A stretch of 40,245 nucleotides of DNA, taken from an uncultured Bacteroidota bacterium (GTDB taxonomy: Bacteria > Bacteroidota > Rhodothermia > Rhodothermales > UBA10348). The notes beneath the pieces were generated by a model that saw only the letters and a list, made by a program, of their open reading frames with translations, did no database searches and was not told where the DNA came from. A program made the position numbers and the translations under genes. Shown here piece by piece: positions 1-10,772 of this stretch. Positions within the stretch are counted from its first letter, which is position 1. The number at the start of each line of letters is the position of its first letter. The stretch covers positions 1 through 40,245 of the forward strand of contig CALEEY010000146.1 of assembly GCA_937877085.1 (NCBI GenBank), in the 5' to 3' direction.

Positions 1-281
1 ATGCGAAGTCTAGTGTGTTCTATAACCGAATAAAGGGGGAGTTGGAAGACGGTATTACCGCATTGGGGTTTGACTCCACGGTTATCATTCGGCCGTCGAT
101 TATTGGCGGCGAGCGTCCCCTGGACCAGCGAAATGCAGAAAGTTGGATGCAAAAAATAGGCAAACTAGCCCCAAAATCGGTTCGAACCGTTCCTGCCGAA
201 CGCATTGCGCACGCCATGTTAGCCGGGGCAACGTCCTCGCAGCCCGGCACGCATATAATTTTGTCAAAGGATTTATGGTAG
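1..281 (+). CDS. NAD(P)H-binding / atypical SDR (HTATIP2-like) protein, 5' partial
   Basis: Open frame continues upstream of position 15 (AKSSVFYNRIKGELE); the SSxFYNRxKGELE and IIRPSIIGG motifs fit NAD(P)-binding atypical SDRs. Confidence 0.7.
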   Translation, partial: AKSSVFYNRIKGELEDGITALGFDSTVIIRPSIIGGERPLDQRNAESWMQKIGKLAPKSVRTVPAERIAHAMLAGATSSQPGTHIILSKDLW

Positions 282-739
282 ATCGCTTACAACTGAAGGT
301 GCCGCCCGCACTCGTCGGGGCCCTTATCGCTTTTTTGCAGGTCGGAATTTCTCGATGGGTTCCTGCCCTACACGTCGACATTAAATCGCAATCTTCTCTG
401 GCCCTTTTTATAGCAGCTGTTGGGCTCGGCATTGCGATCGCAGGGGTCGTCGCTTTTAGAAAGCGTTCAACCACCGTAAATCCTCATTCGCCGGGAAAAA
501 CGAGTGCCTTAGTCACTTCAGGGATCTATGGATTGACCCGTAACCCGATGTATCTCGGGATGATGATAGTGCTCGTGGGTTGGTCTATTCACCTGGGAAA
601 CGTGGGCGCTACCCTAACGGTTGTACCGTTTGTAGCATATATCACGCGATTTCAAATCAAGCCTGAAGAGGCCATCTTGCTACACCTTTTCCCACACGCT
701 TTTCCGGACTACTGCCTTCGGGTTCGCCGATGGTTATAG
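275..739 (+). CDS. Isoprenylcysteine carboxyl methyltransferase / PEMT-like membrane methyltransferase
   Basis: ATG at 275 overlaps the preceding stop (ATGGTAG); TSGIYGLTRNPMYLGM motif and several hydrophobic segments. Confidence 0.75.
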   Translation: MVDRLQLKVPPALVGALIAFLQVGISRWVPALHVDIKSQSSLALFIAAVGLGIAIAGVVAFRKRSTTVNPHSPGKTSALVTSGIYGLTRNPMYLGMMIVLVGWSIHLGNVGATLTVVPFVAYITRFQIKPEEAILLHLFPHAFPDYCLRVRRWL

Positions 740-755
740 GTCATCCGGAGTCCGA

Positions 756-2885
756 TCAAACAGCGGCAGCCAGTCCTTTTTTTACCATTCTCGCCTTAGG
801 GATGTCCTGAACCGTTTCCGTTGCAGAAGGGAAGAAAACGGTAAAGGTCGTGCCCTGTTTGGGCTTGGTATCGACTTCTATTCTGCCTCATTGGCGCACA
901 ATCAATTTATGTGCAATGGCGAGCCCAAGACCAGAGCCCTCGTGTGACCGATCGGCGTCCATGTGCTCCTGTCGGAATTCATCGAACAGAAATGGTATAA
1001 ATTTTTCCGAAATACCCACGCCCGTGTCTTCGACTTTGAGGCAAACTTCATGTTCGACGCGGCTCACGCTCACTTCGACGTGACCTTTCTCGGTAAATTT
1101 TATGGCGTTTCCAACCAGGTTATTCACGATTCCCTGCAGGCCATTTTTATCCAGATTGCAATACAACCGCGGCTGAGTCTGCACTCTAAGTTCGATTCCT
1201 TTTTTTACGGCCAACGAGGTTAAAATGTGTAGGCTTTCTCGGACCGTCGATGATATATCTACTTCTTCGAACCGGAAGGATTCTTTGTTGGCTTCTAGCT
1301 TCGATAGATCGAGAACCGAGTTGATGGTGTTCAATAGCCGGTTGGATGCATCTTGAATCAGGCCGGTAAACTCTTTCAGTTCATCGTGCACTTCCTCATG
1401 AAGAACCTGAGCAAACCCGATTATTCCGCTTAACGGCGTCCGAATTTCGTGACTCATATTGGCTAAAAACGCCGTCTTTAATCGGGCCATTTCTTCGGCT
1501 CGATCGCGCTCGGTGATCAGCTCTTGTTCGTATCGCACCTGCTCTTCCCGATGCTTTTGTTGTCCCAACGCGATGGAAATCAGGTCTGCAATGTCCCGAA
1601 CAGACGTTATATCGTCTTCCGAGAAGGCGGACGGCTGATCTTCAGAAACAATCATGGCTCCTACGATCGTATCCCCAATAGTTAACATGGCCCGACCGTA
1701 ACTAATCAATCCTTCCTTAACGAGTAGAGACTCGGCCTCTGTTTTATCGCTCAAGTTCCGTAGATCCTTGATATAGAGCCAAGCATCGGTGGTCTGCCTC
1801 ATGCTCGATAATTGATACCCATGATTATCTGGGAGACCGTGCATTGACGCGCCGATCGATCCAAGTACCTTGATTTCTTTTGATTCAGAAGCGACCTGCA
1901 GAATTTCGACACGGTTGCATCCCAAGAGTTTTTGCACCTGTTCTAGCGCGGTTGCTACAACAGCGTCTAATGAATCCTCTGATACCAGCAAGCGCTCGAC
2001 TACGTTCAAGGCCTTAAGCCTTTCCGCATATTTGGCAAGCGACATTTGCGCCTTGGTACGCTCCTCGACTTCGATCTCAAGAGCACCCTTTTGCCGTTCC
2101 AAATTTTTATTTAAGGCCTCCAAATCGGCAAAGGCTGACTCCATCGCGTTTTCCAACAGATACCGATACCGCTGTTCACTTTCTTTCAATTCAGCTTCGG
2201 TCTTCTGTTGCTCGTTTACTTTGGACTCCAGGGTTCCTTTTTGATGTGAAAGGTCCTGTTGAAGCTTTCTCAGCTTGGAGACACGGCTTTCCGTTTGGTT
2301 GATTTGATGAACCGACACAAATATTCCGACCGAAAGCAAAACCAGCACAAACCCGATCAATAGATAAAACTGTCTGTTCTTTCGAATATTGCTCGTGAAC
2401 GCCGCATCCGTCATCCCGAGATGAAGCGTAGCCATGGTCGTGTCTGTGAGTGCAAACTGTATTCTTGCCCTGACAAAGCCACCATCGCCAACGCCCGTTG
2501 GGGACAGAAAGGGGTCATCGTATCCGAGCCGAACGGCCCCCGCTTCATTGATTCCGCCTAAGGACCTACCTTCTGAACTGGTAAAGACCAAATAGGTTAG
2601 ATTCTTGAGCCCTTTACCTAATTCCAGCGTCTGTTTCAACCGAATAGAATCGGACCCGGCCGACGTGTCTTCTAAAAGACTTATGAGTACGTTTGCGGCT
2701 AAAGTGGTAGACGCTTCAAGGTGCGCCAATTCGCGCTTGGCCTGCACATTCGGGCTATCATAATGATTGCCGATGCGACAATGGGCATCATAACCCCAAC
2801 GAAAAGCAGGGTCCACGTGTGTCCGTGATACTTGAAGATGCGTGACAAGGTGACTTATGCAGGAGTTATTAGTGTCGGTTACCAT
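756..2885 (-). pseudogene. GAF-domain sensor histidine kinase with an N-terminal frameshift and an in-frame TGA near the 3' end
   Basis: GAF-like region, H-box FLANMSHEIRTPLSGIIGF, N-box and GLGLAIAHKLIVRQ. An in-frame TGA (888-890, minus strand) is followed in the same frame by GRIEVDTKPKQGTTFTVFFPSA up to a stop at 756. The N-terminal TM segment (FKYHGHTWTLLFVGVMMPIVASAIIMIA) is in another frame and joins near 2750. Confidence 0.7.
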
Positions 2886-2967
2886 CTGTATCGGATAATA
2901 ATTGGCAATAGTTAAACAGCGCCGGGGAGTTAAACGCCGTTATATTACTCTTTTAAATCAGGAGAGC

Positions 2968-4707
2968 ATGAGTAATAAGCGCTGGCAGATTAAACGGTTG
3001 GAATCGGAAACGATAGTAGAAGAGCTTCAAGGGGCCCTAAACGACTTACCGCAGCCCCTTGCTAGGGCACTGGCGCTTCGTGGAATCGACTCTTTGGAGG
3101 GAGCTAAGGACTTTTTCAGATCAGGAATCGAACGACTGCACGACCCTTTCCTCATGGTGGACATGGATTTAGCGGTCAAGAGGATTGTAGAGGCCCTCAA
3201 CAATGCTGATCGCATCGTGGTCTATGGGGACTATGATGTGGATGGCACCACATCGACGGCCCTTTTAACTCACTTTTTGACAGGGCTCGGCGCCGACGTA
3301 CACTTTTTTATCCCAGACCGGTTCAAACACGGCTATGGATTGAGTGAAATGGGTTTGCAAGATGTCAAGGAGATGGGGGCCGACCTGGTCATTGCCCTTG
3401 ACTGCGGCGTAACGTCCGTCCACGAAGCGGTTTTTGCTCGGTCGCTAGGCATGGACCTAGTCATTTGTGACCACCATACCCCCGCCCAGGAATTACCTGT
3501 TGCCGTAGCCGTCTTGGACGCCAAACGAAGTGATTGCCCGTATCCGTTTAAGGAGTTGTGTGGATGCGCAGTGACCATGAAGTTGGCGCAGGCTGTACAA
3601 ACGGCCCTCGGAAAGGACCCAAATGAGCTCTACCAGTATTTGGATCTTGTGGCCATCGCAACCGCTAGTGATGTGGTCTCTTTGCGGGGAGAAAATCGAA
3701 TTTTACTGCGAGAGGGGATACTAAAACTGCGTTCCAATCCACGCATTGGCCTCAAAATGTTGGCCGAGCAGGCGGAGGCCCGGCTTAGTGATTGCGACAC
3801 ACGTACCATTGTTTTTAATCTCGGGCCGCGAATTAATGCGGCGGGCCGACTGGGTGATGCCGCGCGCGCCGTTACCTTGCTCCTATCGGAAACCGAACTA
3901 GAGGCCGTTGCGCGGGCGCGCCAACTTGAACGCCTCAATGAAGAACGGCGCGCGCTGGATCGCCAGACGCAGGATGAAGCGTTTAAAATGGCCGATTTGC
4001 TTCTGGCGAAAGGACAACGGCACACCGTTGTCCTGCATCACCCCGAATGGCACTTGGGGGTTATCGGGATCGTTGCGAGCCGGTTGGTGGATCGCCATTT
4101 CCGACCGGCCATCATGCTGGCTAATTCCGGCGATCTGGTCAAAGGGAGTGCGCGTTCCATCAACGGGATTAACATTCACCAAGCCCTTCAATCGTGTAGC
4201 GACCTATTGGTCGAGTTCGGTGGTCACGACTATGCCGCTGGAGTGACCCTTCTTCCCAGCAATGTGGAGGCATTTATCGAGCGCTTTGATCAAGCGGTGG
4301 CAGGGTTGGTGACGCCCGATATTCTGGAGCCGGTTATAGACGTCGATTCCGCCATGGATCTATCTACCCTAGACAAGCGCTTTTGGGCGGTCCTAAAACA
4401 ATTTGAACCCTTTGGAGCTGACAATCCGGAGCCCATCTTTTGGTCCCAGCGCCTCGAAGTAGTCGGTCCCGTTGCCACCGTTGGGCGGGATCGCTCCCAC
4501 TTGAAGTTTTCTGTTCGAAAACATGCGGCAGGCGAACCAGCCCGTGATGTCATTGGCTTTGGACTTGGAAAACACCTAGACATGGTGGCAGAAAGCCAAG
4601 AAAGGGGGAAATCCCTTGACTTATTGTTTACAATTCAGGAAAATACCTTCAACGGGCGCACCAAGTTACAACTGCTCGCCAAGGACGTTCGGCTCAACGA
4701 AGATTAG
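2968..4707 (+). CDS. recJ: Single-stranded-DNA-specific exonuclease RecJ
   Basis: DHH motifs VYGDYDVDGTTSTALL and VICDHHTP, plus GGHDYAAGVTL DHHA1-type motif; ATG at 2968 is preceded by GGAG. Confidence 0.95.
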   Translation: MSNKRWQIKRLESETIVEELQGALNDLPQPLARALALRGIDSLEGAKDFFRSGIERLHDPFLMVDMDLAVKRIVEALNNADRIVVYGDYDVDGTTSTALLTHFLTGLGADVHFFIPDRFKHGYGLSEMGLQDVKEMGADLVIALDCGVTSVHEAVFARSLGMDLVICDHHTPAQELPVAVAVLDAKRSDCPYPFKELCGCAVTMKLAQAVQTALGKDPNELYQYLDLVAIATASDVVSLRGENRILLREGILKLRSNPRIGLKMLAEQAEARLSDCDTRTIVFNLGPRINAAGRLGDAARAVTLLLSETELEAVARARQLERLNEERRALDRQTQDEAFKMADLLLAKGQRHTVVLHHPEWHLGVIGIVASRLVDRHFRPAIMLANSGDLVKGSARSINGINIHQALQSCSDLLVEFGGHDYAAGVTLLPSNVEAFIERFDQAVAGLVTPDILEPVIDVDSAMDLSTLDKRFWAVLKQFEPFGADNPEPIFWSQRLEVVGPVATVGRDRSHLKFSVRKHAAGEPARDVIGFGLGKHLDMVAESQERGKSLDLLFTIQENTFNGRTKLQLLAKDVRLNED

Positions 4708-4740
4708 ACACCACTATTTTCTTATCCCACCACCGGAAAC

Positions 4741-4756
4741 ACTTGTTATGACAAGT
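4741..4756. promoter_or_regulatory. 16-bp palindromic operator candidate ACTTGTTATGACAAGT
   Basis: Perfect ACTTGT/ACAAGT inverted repeat 31 bp upstream of the YeeE start; matches four other sites in the window. Confidence 0.7.
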
Positions 4757-4787
4757 AAGTACATGGTCAAAAATAAACAGGATATGT

Positions 4788-5342
4788 ATGATTGAATTCA
4801 TTTCCCAACCTTGGCCTTGGTACGTCGCGGGGCCACTAATTGGTATCGTCGTCCCCGCTTTACTGCTTTTGGGCGGTAAACAATTCGGCATCTCCGAAAA
4901 CTTGCGCCACATGTGTGCGATGCTTCCGACCAAAGTTGAATTCTTCCAATATGACTGGAAAAGCGGTCTGTGGAATTTAACCTTGCTTTTTGGAATTGTA
5001 ATTGGAGGTTGGATTGGCACGAATTGGCTTGGTAACTCTGATCCCATTGCGATCTCCGAGGCAACGCGTATCGATCTTTTAGCCCTCGGAATCACCGATT
5101 TTAGCGGACTCGTTCCGTCAGAACTTTTTTCTTGGGAAAACCTAAGCAGCGGCCCTGGCCTCATATTCATCGTTTTGGGCGGCTTTTTGGTTGGTTTTGG
5201 TACTCGTTATGCTGGAGGATGCACGTCCGGGCACGCCATTTCTGGCCTCGCCAACTTGCAATTGCCTTCCCTCCTTGCCGTCATCGGCTTTTTTGCCGGA
5301 GGGTTGATAGCGACCTTTTTTCTTCTACCATTAATCCTGTGA
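4788..5342 (+). CDS. YeeE/YedE family sulfur-compound transporter, N-terminal half
   Basis: Multi-[23 protein letters not shown] motif characteristic of YeeE/YedE (DUF395). Confidence 0.88.
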   Translation: MIEFISQPWPWYVAGPLIGIVVPALLLLGGKQFGISENLRHMCAMLPTKVEFFQYDWKSGLWNLTLLFGIVIGGWIGTNWLGNSDPIAISEATRIDLLALGITDFSGLVPSELFSWENLSSGPGLIFIVLGGFLVGFGTRYAGGCTSGHAISGLANLQLPSLLAVIGFFAGGLIATFFLLPLIL

Positions 5343-5349
5343 GCGCGTT

Positions 5350-5793
5350 ATGAACTCGAAAAAACCACAGGGACTCTTCCATTTGCTGCCATATCTATTG
5401 ATCGGCGTGTATTTTGGAATCGTGTTTACGAAATCAGAAGTTATTTCCTGGTTTAGAATACAGGAAATGTTTCGGTTCCAGTCTTTCCACATGTACGGCA
5501 TTATTGGGAGCGCCGTCGTCGTAGCCCTGCTTTCTGTTCAGTGGATTAAGCGAACCAACAAACGAGATTTGGACGGTGAGGTAATTACTATACCCCCGAA
5601 AGAAATGGGTAGCGGCACCCGTTATTGGATGGGTGGAACCATCTTTGGTTTAGGATGGGCGCTTACCGGAGCTTGCCCCGGGCCTATGTTTGCCCTCGTA
5701 GGCAACGGCATTACCGTAATGACCGTGGCTATTCTTTCCGCCGTTGCTGGTACGTTTACCTACGGCGTGCTTCGATCTAAGTTACCTCACTAA
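5350..5793 (+). CDS. YeeE/YedE family sulfur-compound transporter, C-terminal half
   Basis: Multi-TM; GGTIFGLGWALTGACPGPMFALVGNG motif; adjacent to the first half. Confidence 0.88.
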   Translation: MNSKKPQGLFHLLPYLLIGVYFGIVFTKSEVISWFRIQEMFRFQSFHMYGIIGSAVVVALLSVQWIKRTNKRDLDGEVITIPPKEMGSGTRYWMGGTIFGLGWALTGACPGPMFALVGNGITVMTVAILSAVAGTFTYGVLRSKLPH

Positions 5794-5808
5794 AAAGCTC
5801 AGAAACAC

Positions 5809-7275
5809 ATGTTATTTCGACAAATTGGGGACACCAAGCTGGCCCAATACGCCTACCTTATTGGCTGCCAAAAAACGGGCGAAGCCATCATTGTGGACCC
5901 GGAAAGGGATATTGATACCTACCTCGAAATTGCTGAGAAAGAAGGGCTCAAAATTACGGCTGCCGTAGACACGCATATTCATGCGGACTATCTCTCCGGA
6001 CTTCGGGAATTTGCTGAACGGGGCGTCAAAGTGTACGCGTCCGATGAGGGTGATGCGGACTGGAAATACGAATGGCTCGTGGGGTCTTCGTACAATTACG
6101 AGCTCGTGAAGCACGGAGATACCTTCTCCATGGGCAACATCAAATTTACCGTGATTCACTCGCCAGGCCATACGCCAGAGCACGTCGCCTTCCTCGTCAC
6201 CGACCAAGGAGGTGGAGCGGATCGTCCGATGGGCTTGTTGAGCGGCGATTTTGTGTTTGTTGGCGACCTTGGTCGACCCGACCTGTTGGAATCGGCCGCA
6301 GGCGTAGTTGGCGTCATGGAACCCTCGGCGCGGCGGCTGTACAGCTCTGTCCAGGAATTTTTAAAGCTCGACGACTACATTCAGGTGTGGCCTGCCCATG
6401 GAGCCGGATCGGCTTGTGGAAAGGCTCTTGGGGCGATCCCTCAGACCACCGTTGGATACGAGCGAGCATTTAACCCAGCCATTGGGGCCGCGCTTCGTAG
6501 CGAAGACGAATTTGTCGAAGCCATTCTGGACGGACAACCTGAACCTCCCATGTATTTCGCGCGGATGAAGCGGGATAACAAGTTGGGACCCAAGGTTTTG
6601 CGTACGCTTCCCCAGCCAAAACATCTTTTCTGGGAAGATCTCAAAGCTTTATCGGGGAATACGTCCGTAGCCGTGCTAGATACACGATTGGATCGGTCGG
6701 CTTTTATGGCGCACCACTTGCCCGGATCGCTTTATGCTGGCCTCAACAAATCCTTTAATACGGCGGCTGGATCCATCATCGAAGAAGGTATGCCGATCTA
6801 TTTGATTATCGAAGAAGATCATTTAGACATGGCCATTCGGGATTTGGTCCGGATTGGACTCGACGACATCGTTGGCTATGCAACCCCTTCTACGCTTGAA
6901 GCCTATGCAGGCCAAGGGTTTGAGATGGCCAGCATCCGAGAGATTCATTTTGACGATTTGAATGCCTTGGTAGCCAAAGAAGAAGACCTCATCGTACTCG
7001 ATGTTCGAAATAAATCTGAACACGATTCGGCCCACGTCCCTGGCTCCGCGAATATCGCGTACACCCGACTATGGCTACGAAGAGATGAAGTACCGTCCGG
7101 CGTAAAGGCCATTCATTGTGTTTCTGGAGGGCGCTCAGCCGTGTCGGCTTCGCTCCTTGCTCGGCTTGGGCATGACGTGATCTATATCAACGGAGAATTT
7201 GCTGGCTGGGGCGCTAATCCAGAAAACGCGGTCGCTCGAAACGAAGCCGCTCCTATCGAAATCGCTCATGTATAA
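5809..7275 (+). CDS. MBL-fold persulfide dioxygenase-like protein fused to two rhodanese domains
   Basis: HIHADYLSG, HSPGHTPEHVAF, SGDFVFVGDLGRPDLL and PAHGAGSACGK metal-binding motifs; C-terminal rhodanese with IHCVSGGRSA. Confidence 0.88.
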   Translation: MLFRQIGDTKLAQYAYLIGCQKTGEAIIVDPERDIDTYLEIAEKEGLKITAAVDTHIHADYLSGLREFAERGVKVYASDEGDADWKYEWLVGSSYNYELVKHGDTFSMGNIKFTVIHSPGHTPEHVAFLVTDQGGGADRPMGLLSGDFVFVGDLGRPDLLESAAGVVGVMEPSARRLYSSVQEFLKLDDYIQVWPAHGAGSACGKALGAIPQTTVGYERAFNPAIGAALRSEDEFVEAILDGQPEPPMYFARMKRDNKLGPKVLRTLPQPKHLFWEDLKALSGNTSVAVLDTRLDRSAFMAHHLPGSLYAGLNKSFNTAAGSIIEEGMPIYLIIEEDHLDMAIRDLVRIGLDDIVGYATPSTLEAYAGQGFEMASIREIHFDDLNALVAKEEDLIVLDVRNKSEHDSAHVPGSANIAYTRLWLRRDEVPSGVKAIHCVSGGRSAVSASLLARLGHDVIYINGEFAGWGANPENAVARNEAAPIEIAHV

Positions 7276-7323
7276 TTCCCTGTTTTCAGGTACCCGTGGG
7301 CGTTCAGCACCGAGCCATTCCTA

Positions 7324-9021
7324 ATGAAGCAATTCCCGATATCGCTATCCAGTTGGTTTCGGCCCTATCATAAAATCAATCTCGCGGGAGACCTGAATGC
7401 GGGCATAACGGTGGGTGTGATGCTTATCCCTCAAGGATTGGCATACGCCCTCATTGCCGGCCTTCCGCCCATTTATGGGCTTTATGCCGCATTGGTGCCC
7501 CTCATTGTTTACGCCTTATTAGGGACTTCTGGTCAGTTGGCCGTGGGTCCGGTTGCGATGGTCTCGCTGTTGATTGCCGCTGGGGTTAGTCAGATGGCTG
7601 AAAGCGGAACCGAAACCTACCTTGAGCTGGCCATTCTCTTGGCGTTTATGGTGGGGGTGATCCAGTTAGCACTTGGGTTACTGCGCTTCGGTACGGTTAC
7701 CAATTTCCTCTCGCATCCCGTACTCAGTGGGTTCACGAGCGCTGCCGCCATCATTATTGGTATGGCGCAGCTTAAACACTTGGTAGGCATTCCCATCCCC
7801 GGAGACGAAAATGTCTTCATAATAGCCCTCCATGCGGCCCAGAACATCACCACATTTCACCCCATTACGTTGGCGATAGGAATAGGTGGTATTCTGGTGA
7901 TTTTGTTGGCCAAACGAATTTCGCCCCGGTTGCCTGGTGGCATATTGGCCGTCGCATTGGCAACTGGACTGGTATTTTGGGCCGGTTTAGACAATCAAGG
8001 GGTCGCGATTGTTGGAGAAGTACCTGCTGGACTACCCAGTTTTTCGTTGACGTTTTTGACTCTTGAACATGTGCGGGGCCTTTTGCCTACGGCTCTGGCC
8101 ATTGCTTTAGTCGGATTTATGGAGTCCATCGCTGTTGCCAAGTCCATTGCGTCCAAGAACGGCTATTCAATCGAGCCTAATCGAGAACTCGTTGCGCTTG
8201 GGATGGCCAACGTAGCGGGCTCTTTTTTCAGTTCATTTCCAACGACCGGCGGATTTTCTAGGTCGGCGGTAAACAATCAGGCGGGATCCAAAACGGGCCT
8301 CTCCAGCCTCGTGAGCGCCACGGTCGTCGGTCTGACCTTGTTGTTCTTTACTCCTCTATTCACTTTCCTGCCAAAGGCTCTTTTGGCTAGTATCGTTATT
8401 GTGGCCGTCGTCGGATTGCTGGATTTTGCTGAAGTAAAATACCTTTGGCGCGTTAATCGAACCGATTTGGCGCTTTTAGCTCTGACATTTATCACCACGT
8501 TGTTGCTGGGCATCGAAGAAGGAATTTTGACTGGCCTGGTGCTGTCCTTACTGTCTTTTGTAAATCAGGCTTCCAAGCCTCACATGGCGGTTTTGGGCCG
8601 ACTTCCTAACCAGGAAGTTTTTCGCAATGTAGACCGTTTTACGGAGGCTGAACGCATACCCGGAGTGCTCATTTTCCGCGTTGATGCATCCCTCTTTTTT
8701 GGAAATGTCGATGTTGTCCGAGATGCCATCGAACTGGCCGTCGGTCTGAATGCCGAAACCCGGGTGCTGATTTTCGACTTGTATCCAGTAAATCGGATCG
8801 ATTCAACGGCTCTGCATTCGCTGTCCAAACTGCACGACTGGTTGGGTTCAAAAGACATCTCCTTGTACCTTTCGGGCGTAAAAGGCCCCGTCCGGGACGT
8901 GCTCTTTAAGGCCGGGCTAACAGAAAAGATTGGAGCGGATCATTTCTTTGATCACATTTACCCGGCTTCAGAATCGGCCAAACGTGTCCGCGATGCCTAT
9001 CTTGAACGCGAACCTTCATAA
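7324..9021 (+). CDS. SulP family inorganic anion transporter with STAS domain
   Basis: Signature AGITVGVMLIPQGLAYALIAGLPPIYGLYAALVPLIVYALLGTS; C-terminal STAS (IFDLYPVNRIDSTALHSL). Confidence 0.93.
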   Translation: MKQFPISLSSWFRPYHKINLAGDLNAGITVGVMLIPQGLAYALIAGLPPIYGLYAALVPLIVYALLGTSGQLAVGPVAMVSLLIAAGVSQMAESGTETYLELAILLAFMVGVIQLALGLLRFGTVTNFLSHPVLSGFTSAAAIIIGMAQLKHLVGIPIPGDENVFIIALHAAQNITTFHPITLAIGIGGILVILLAKRISPRLPGGILAVALATGLVFWAGLDNQGVAIVGEVPAGLPSFSLTFLTLEHVRGLLPTALAIALVGFMESIAVAKSIASKNGYSIEPNRELVALGMANVAGSFFSSFPTTGGFSRSAVNNQAGSKTGLSSLVSATVVGLTLLFFTPLFTFLPKALLASIVIVAVVGLLDFAEVKYLWRVNRTDLALLALTFITTLLLGIEEGILTGLVLSLLSFVNQASKPHMAVLGRLPNQEVFRNVDRFTEAERIPGVLIFRVDASLFFGNVDVVRDAIELAVGLNAETRVLIFDLYPVNRIDSTALHSLSKLHDWLGSKDISLYLSGVKGPVRDVLFKAGLTEKIGADHFFDHIYPASESAKRVRDAYLEREPS

Positions 9022-9038
9022 TCGGTCCAAAAGGAACC

Positions 9039-10772
9039 ATGATTTTCGGAGACTCGGCAAGCGCATACTTTTTAACCTGGCGCCACGGATACAATCGGGC
9101 GCTTTTTAAAAGCGATTTAATTGCGGGGCTTACGGTTGGCGTCGTCCTTATTCCACAGGGCATGGCCTATGCCTTGCTGGCAGGCGTTCCTCCGGTGTAC
9201 GGACTGTACGCTTCCCTTGTCCCGTTAATTGTCTACACCTTCCTTGGTTCGTCCCGCCAGCTGGCCGTAGGAGTGGTTGCCATTGACTCGCTTGTCGTGG
9301 CAGCTGGGGTGGGTGCGTTAGCGGCCGCCAATTCGGAGTCCTTTCTAGGGCACGTGCTCCTTTTGGCGCTCATGGTGGGAGTTATCCAACTAGCCATGGG
9401 ACTGCTCCGATTTGGATTTGTGGTTAGCCTCCTGTCTAAACCCGTCATCACCGGATTTACGGCGGCTGCGGCAATCATTATTGGGATGAGTCAGCTCCAG
9501 CATTTGATGGGTCTTTCGCTTGGGCGCAATTTGAATGTTTTTATTCTGCTTTCTGAAGCGTTTTCTAAAATTGAAGACGTTCAAATGGCCAGCGTTATGA
9601 TAGGCCTTGGTGGAATTGTCTTGTTGATTGCCATGATGAAATGGCTTCCACGGGTTCCGGGACCCCTGATTGTGGTCCTGGTTTCTGCTTTTATGGTGTA
9701 TTTCACCCGCTTGGATTCAGAAGGGGTCGCCATTGTAGGCAGCATTCCGGCGGGTTTGCCAGCCCCGTCCTTCCCTCCCTTTTCGTATGAAAGTATCCGG
9801 GAATTATTTCCCACCGCCGTCACGCTTTCGTTGATCCAATTCATGGGTGTGATGTCGTTGGGTAAGGTTTTCGCTACGAAAAATGGATACCGAGTCCAGC
9901 CAAATCAGGAGCTAATTGCCTTGGGGACCATGAACTTAGCGGGTTCTGCGTTTTTATCCATTCCCGTATCCGGAAGCTATTCAAGAAGCGCGGTGAACGA
10001 TCGGGCAGGTGCCAAATCGCCTCTTGCAAACGGAATTGCAGCGCTTCTCATCTTGTGTACGTTGTTATTTCTAACCCCGTTTTTTTACTATCTGCCCATC
10101 CCCATCTTTGCATCCATCATTATGGTGGCGGCTTTTAGCTTGGTCAATATCGGCGAAGTGCGGTTTTTGCTGAAGACCAAAGCGGTGGACGGAGTTATAG
10201 CGCTGGTAACCTTTTTTGCTACGCTTATTCTGGGTATCGAACAGGGCATGTTGGTTGGTGTAAGTCTTTCCATCGTCGCTATTATGTACCGCATTGGAAG
10301 GCCTAATGTGGCCATTTTGGGCCATTTGCCGGGATCAAGGTCCTTTCGCGATGTCAACAACCATCGGCAGGCCCACCAGTTCGAGGGGATCGTGCTCATC
10401 CGCATAGATGCTTCTTTTTCGTTTGCCAATGCGGACCTGTTACAGGATGCCATCCAAGAGCATACGATCGACAAAAAAGCTAGAGCTGTCATTTTGGACG
10501 CTTCAAGCGTCAACGATCTAGATACCACGGCGTTGTCGGCGTTGGCCGACCTAAATCAGGTGCTCCGTGCTAAAAATATCTCGTTTTACTTTGCAAGTTT
10601 CCGTCAGAAGTCCCTCGACATGCTCGAGTCTTCTGGAACGATGGCAGAAATGGACCCTTCTCATTTCTTTTTGAGCGCGGATCAGGCCGTTCTACACGTG
10701 CTAACGCTGTGGGGTCGCGAGCGCGAATATCTTGATCGAATAGCCGGTCAGGCCGATTCAGACTCCGCTTGA
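9039..10772 (+). CDS. SulP family inorganic anion transporter with STAS domain (tandem paralogue)
   Basis: Signature AGLTVGVVLIPQGMAYALLAGVPPVYGLYASLVPLIVYTFLGSS; STAS VILDASSVNDLDTTALSAL. Confidence 0.93.
   Translation: MIFGDSASAYFLTWRHGYNRALFKSDLIAGLTVGVVLIPQGMAYALLAGVPPVYGLYASLVPLIVYTFLGSSRQLAVGVVAIDSLVVAAGVGALAAANSESFLGHVLLLALMVGVIQLAMGLLRFGFVVSLLSKPVITGFTAAAAIIIGMSQLQHLMGLSLGRNLNVFILLSEAFSKIEDVQMASVMIGLGGIVLLIAMMKWLPRVPGPLIVVLVSAFMVYFTRLDSEGVAIVGSIPAGLPAPSFPPFSYESIRELFPTAVTLSLIQFMGVMSLGKVFATKNGYRVQPNQELIALGTMNLAGSAFLSIPVSGSYSRSAVNDRAGAKSPLANGIAALLILCTLLFLTPFFYYLPIPIFASIIMVAAFSLVNIGEVRFLLKTKAVDGVIALVTFFATLILGIEQGMLVGVSLSIVAIMYRIGRPNVAILGHLPGSRSFRDVNNHRQAHQFEGIVLIRIDASFSFANADLLQDAIQEHTIDKKARAVILDASSVNDLDTTALSALADLNQVLRAKNISFYFASFRQKSLDMLESSGTMAEMDPSHFFLSADQAVLHVLTLWGREREYLDRIAGQADSDSA

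Noticed and set aside
5807-5824. ACATGTTATTTCGACAAA as a sixth operator
   Set aside because: Half-site spacing is wrong and it overlaps the start codon of the MBL gene inside an operon.
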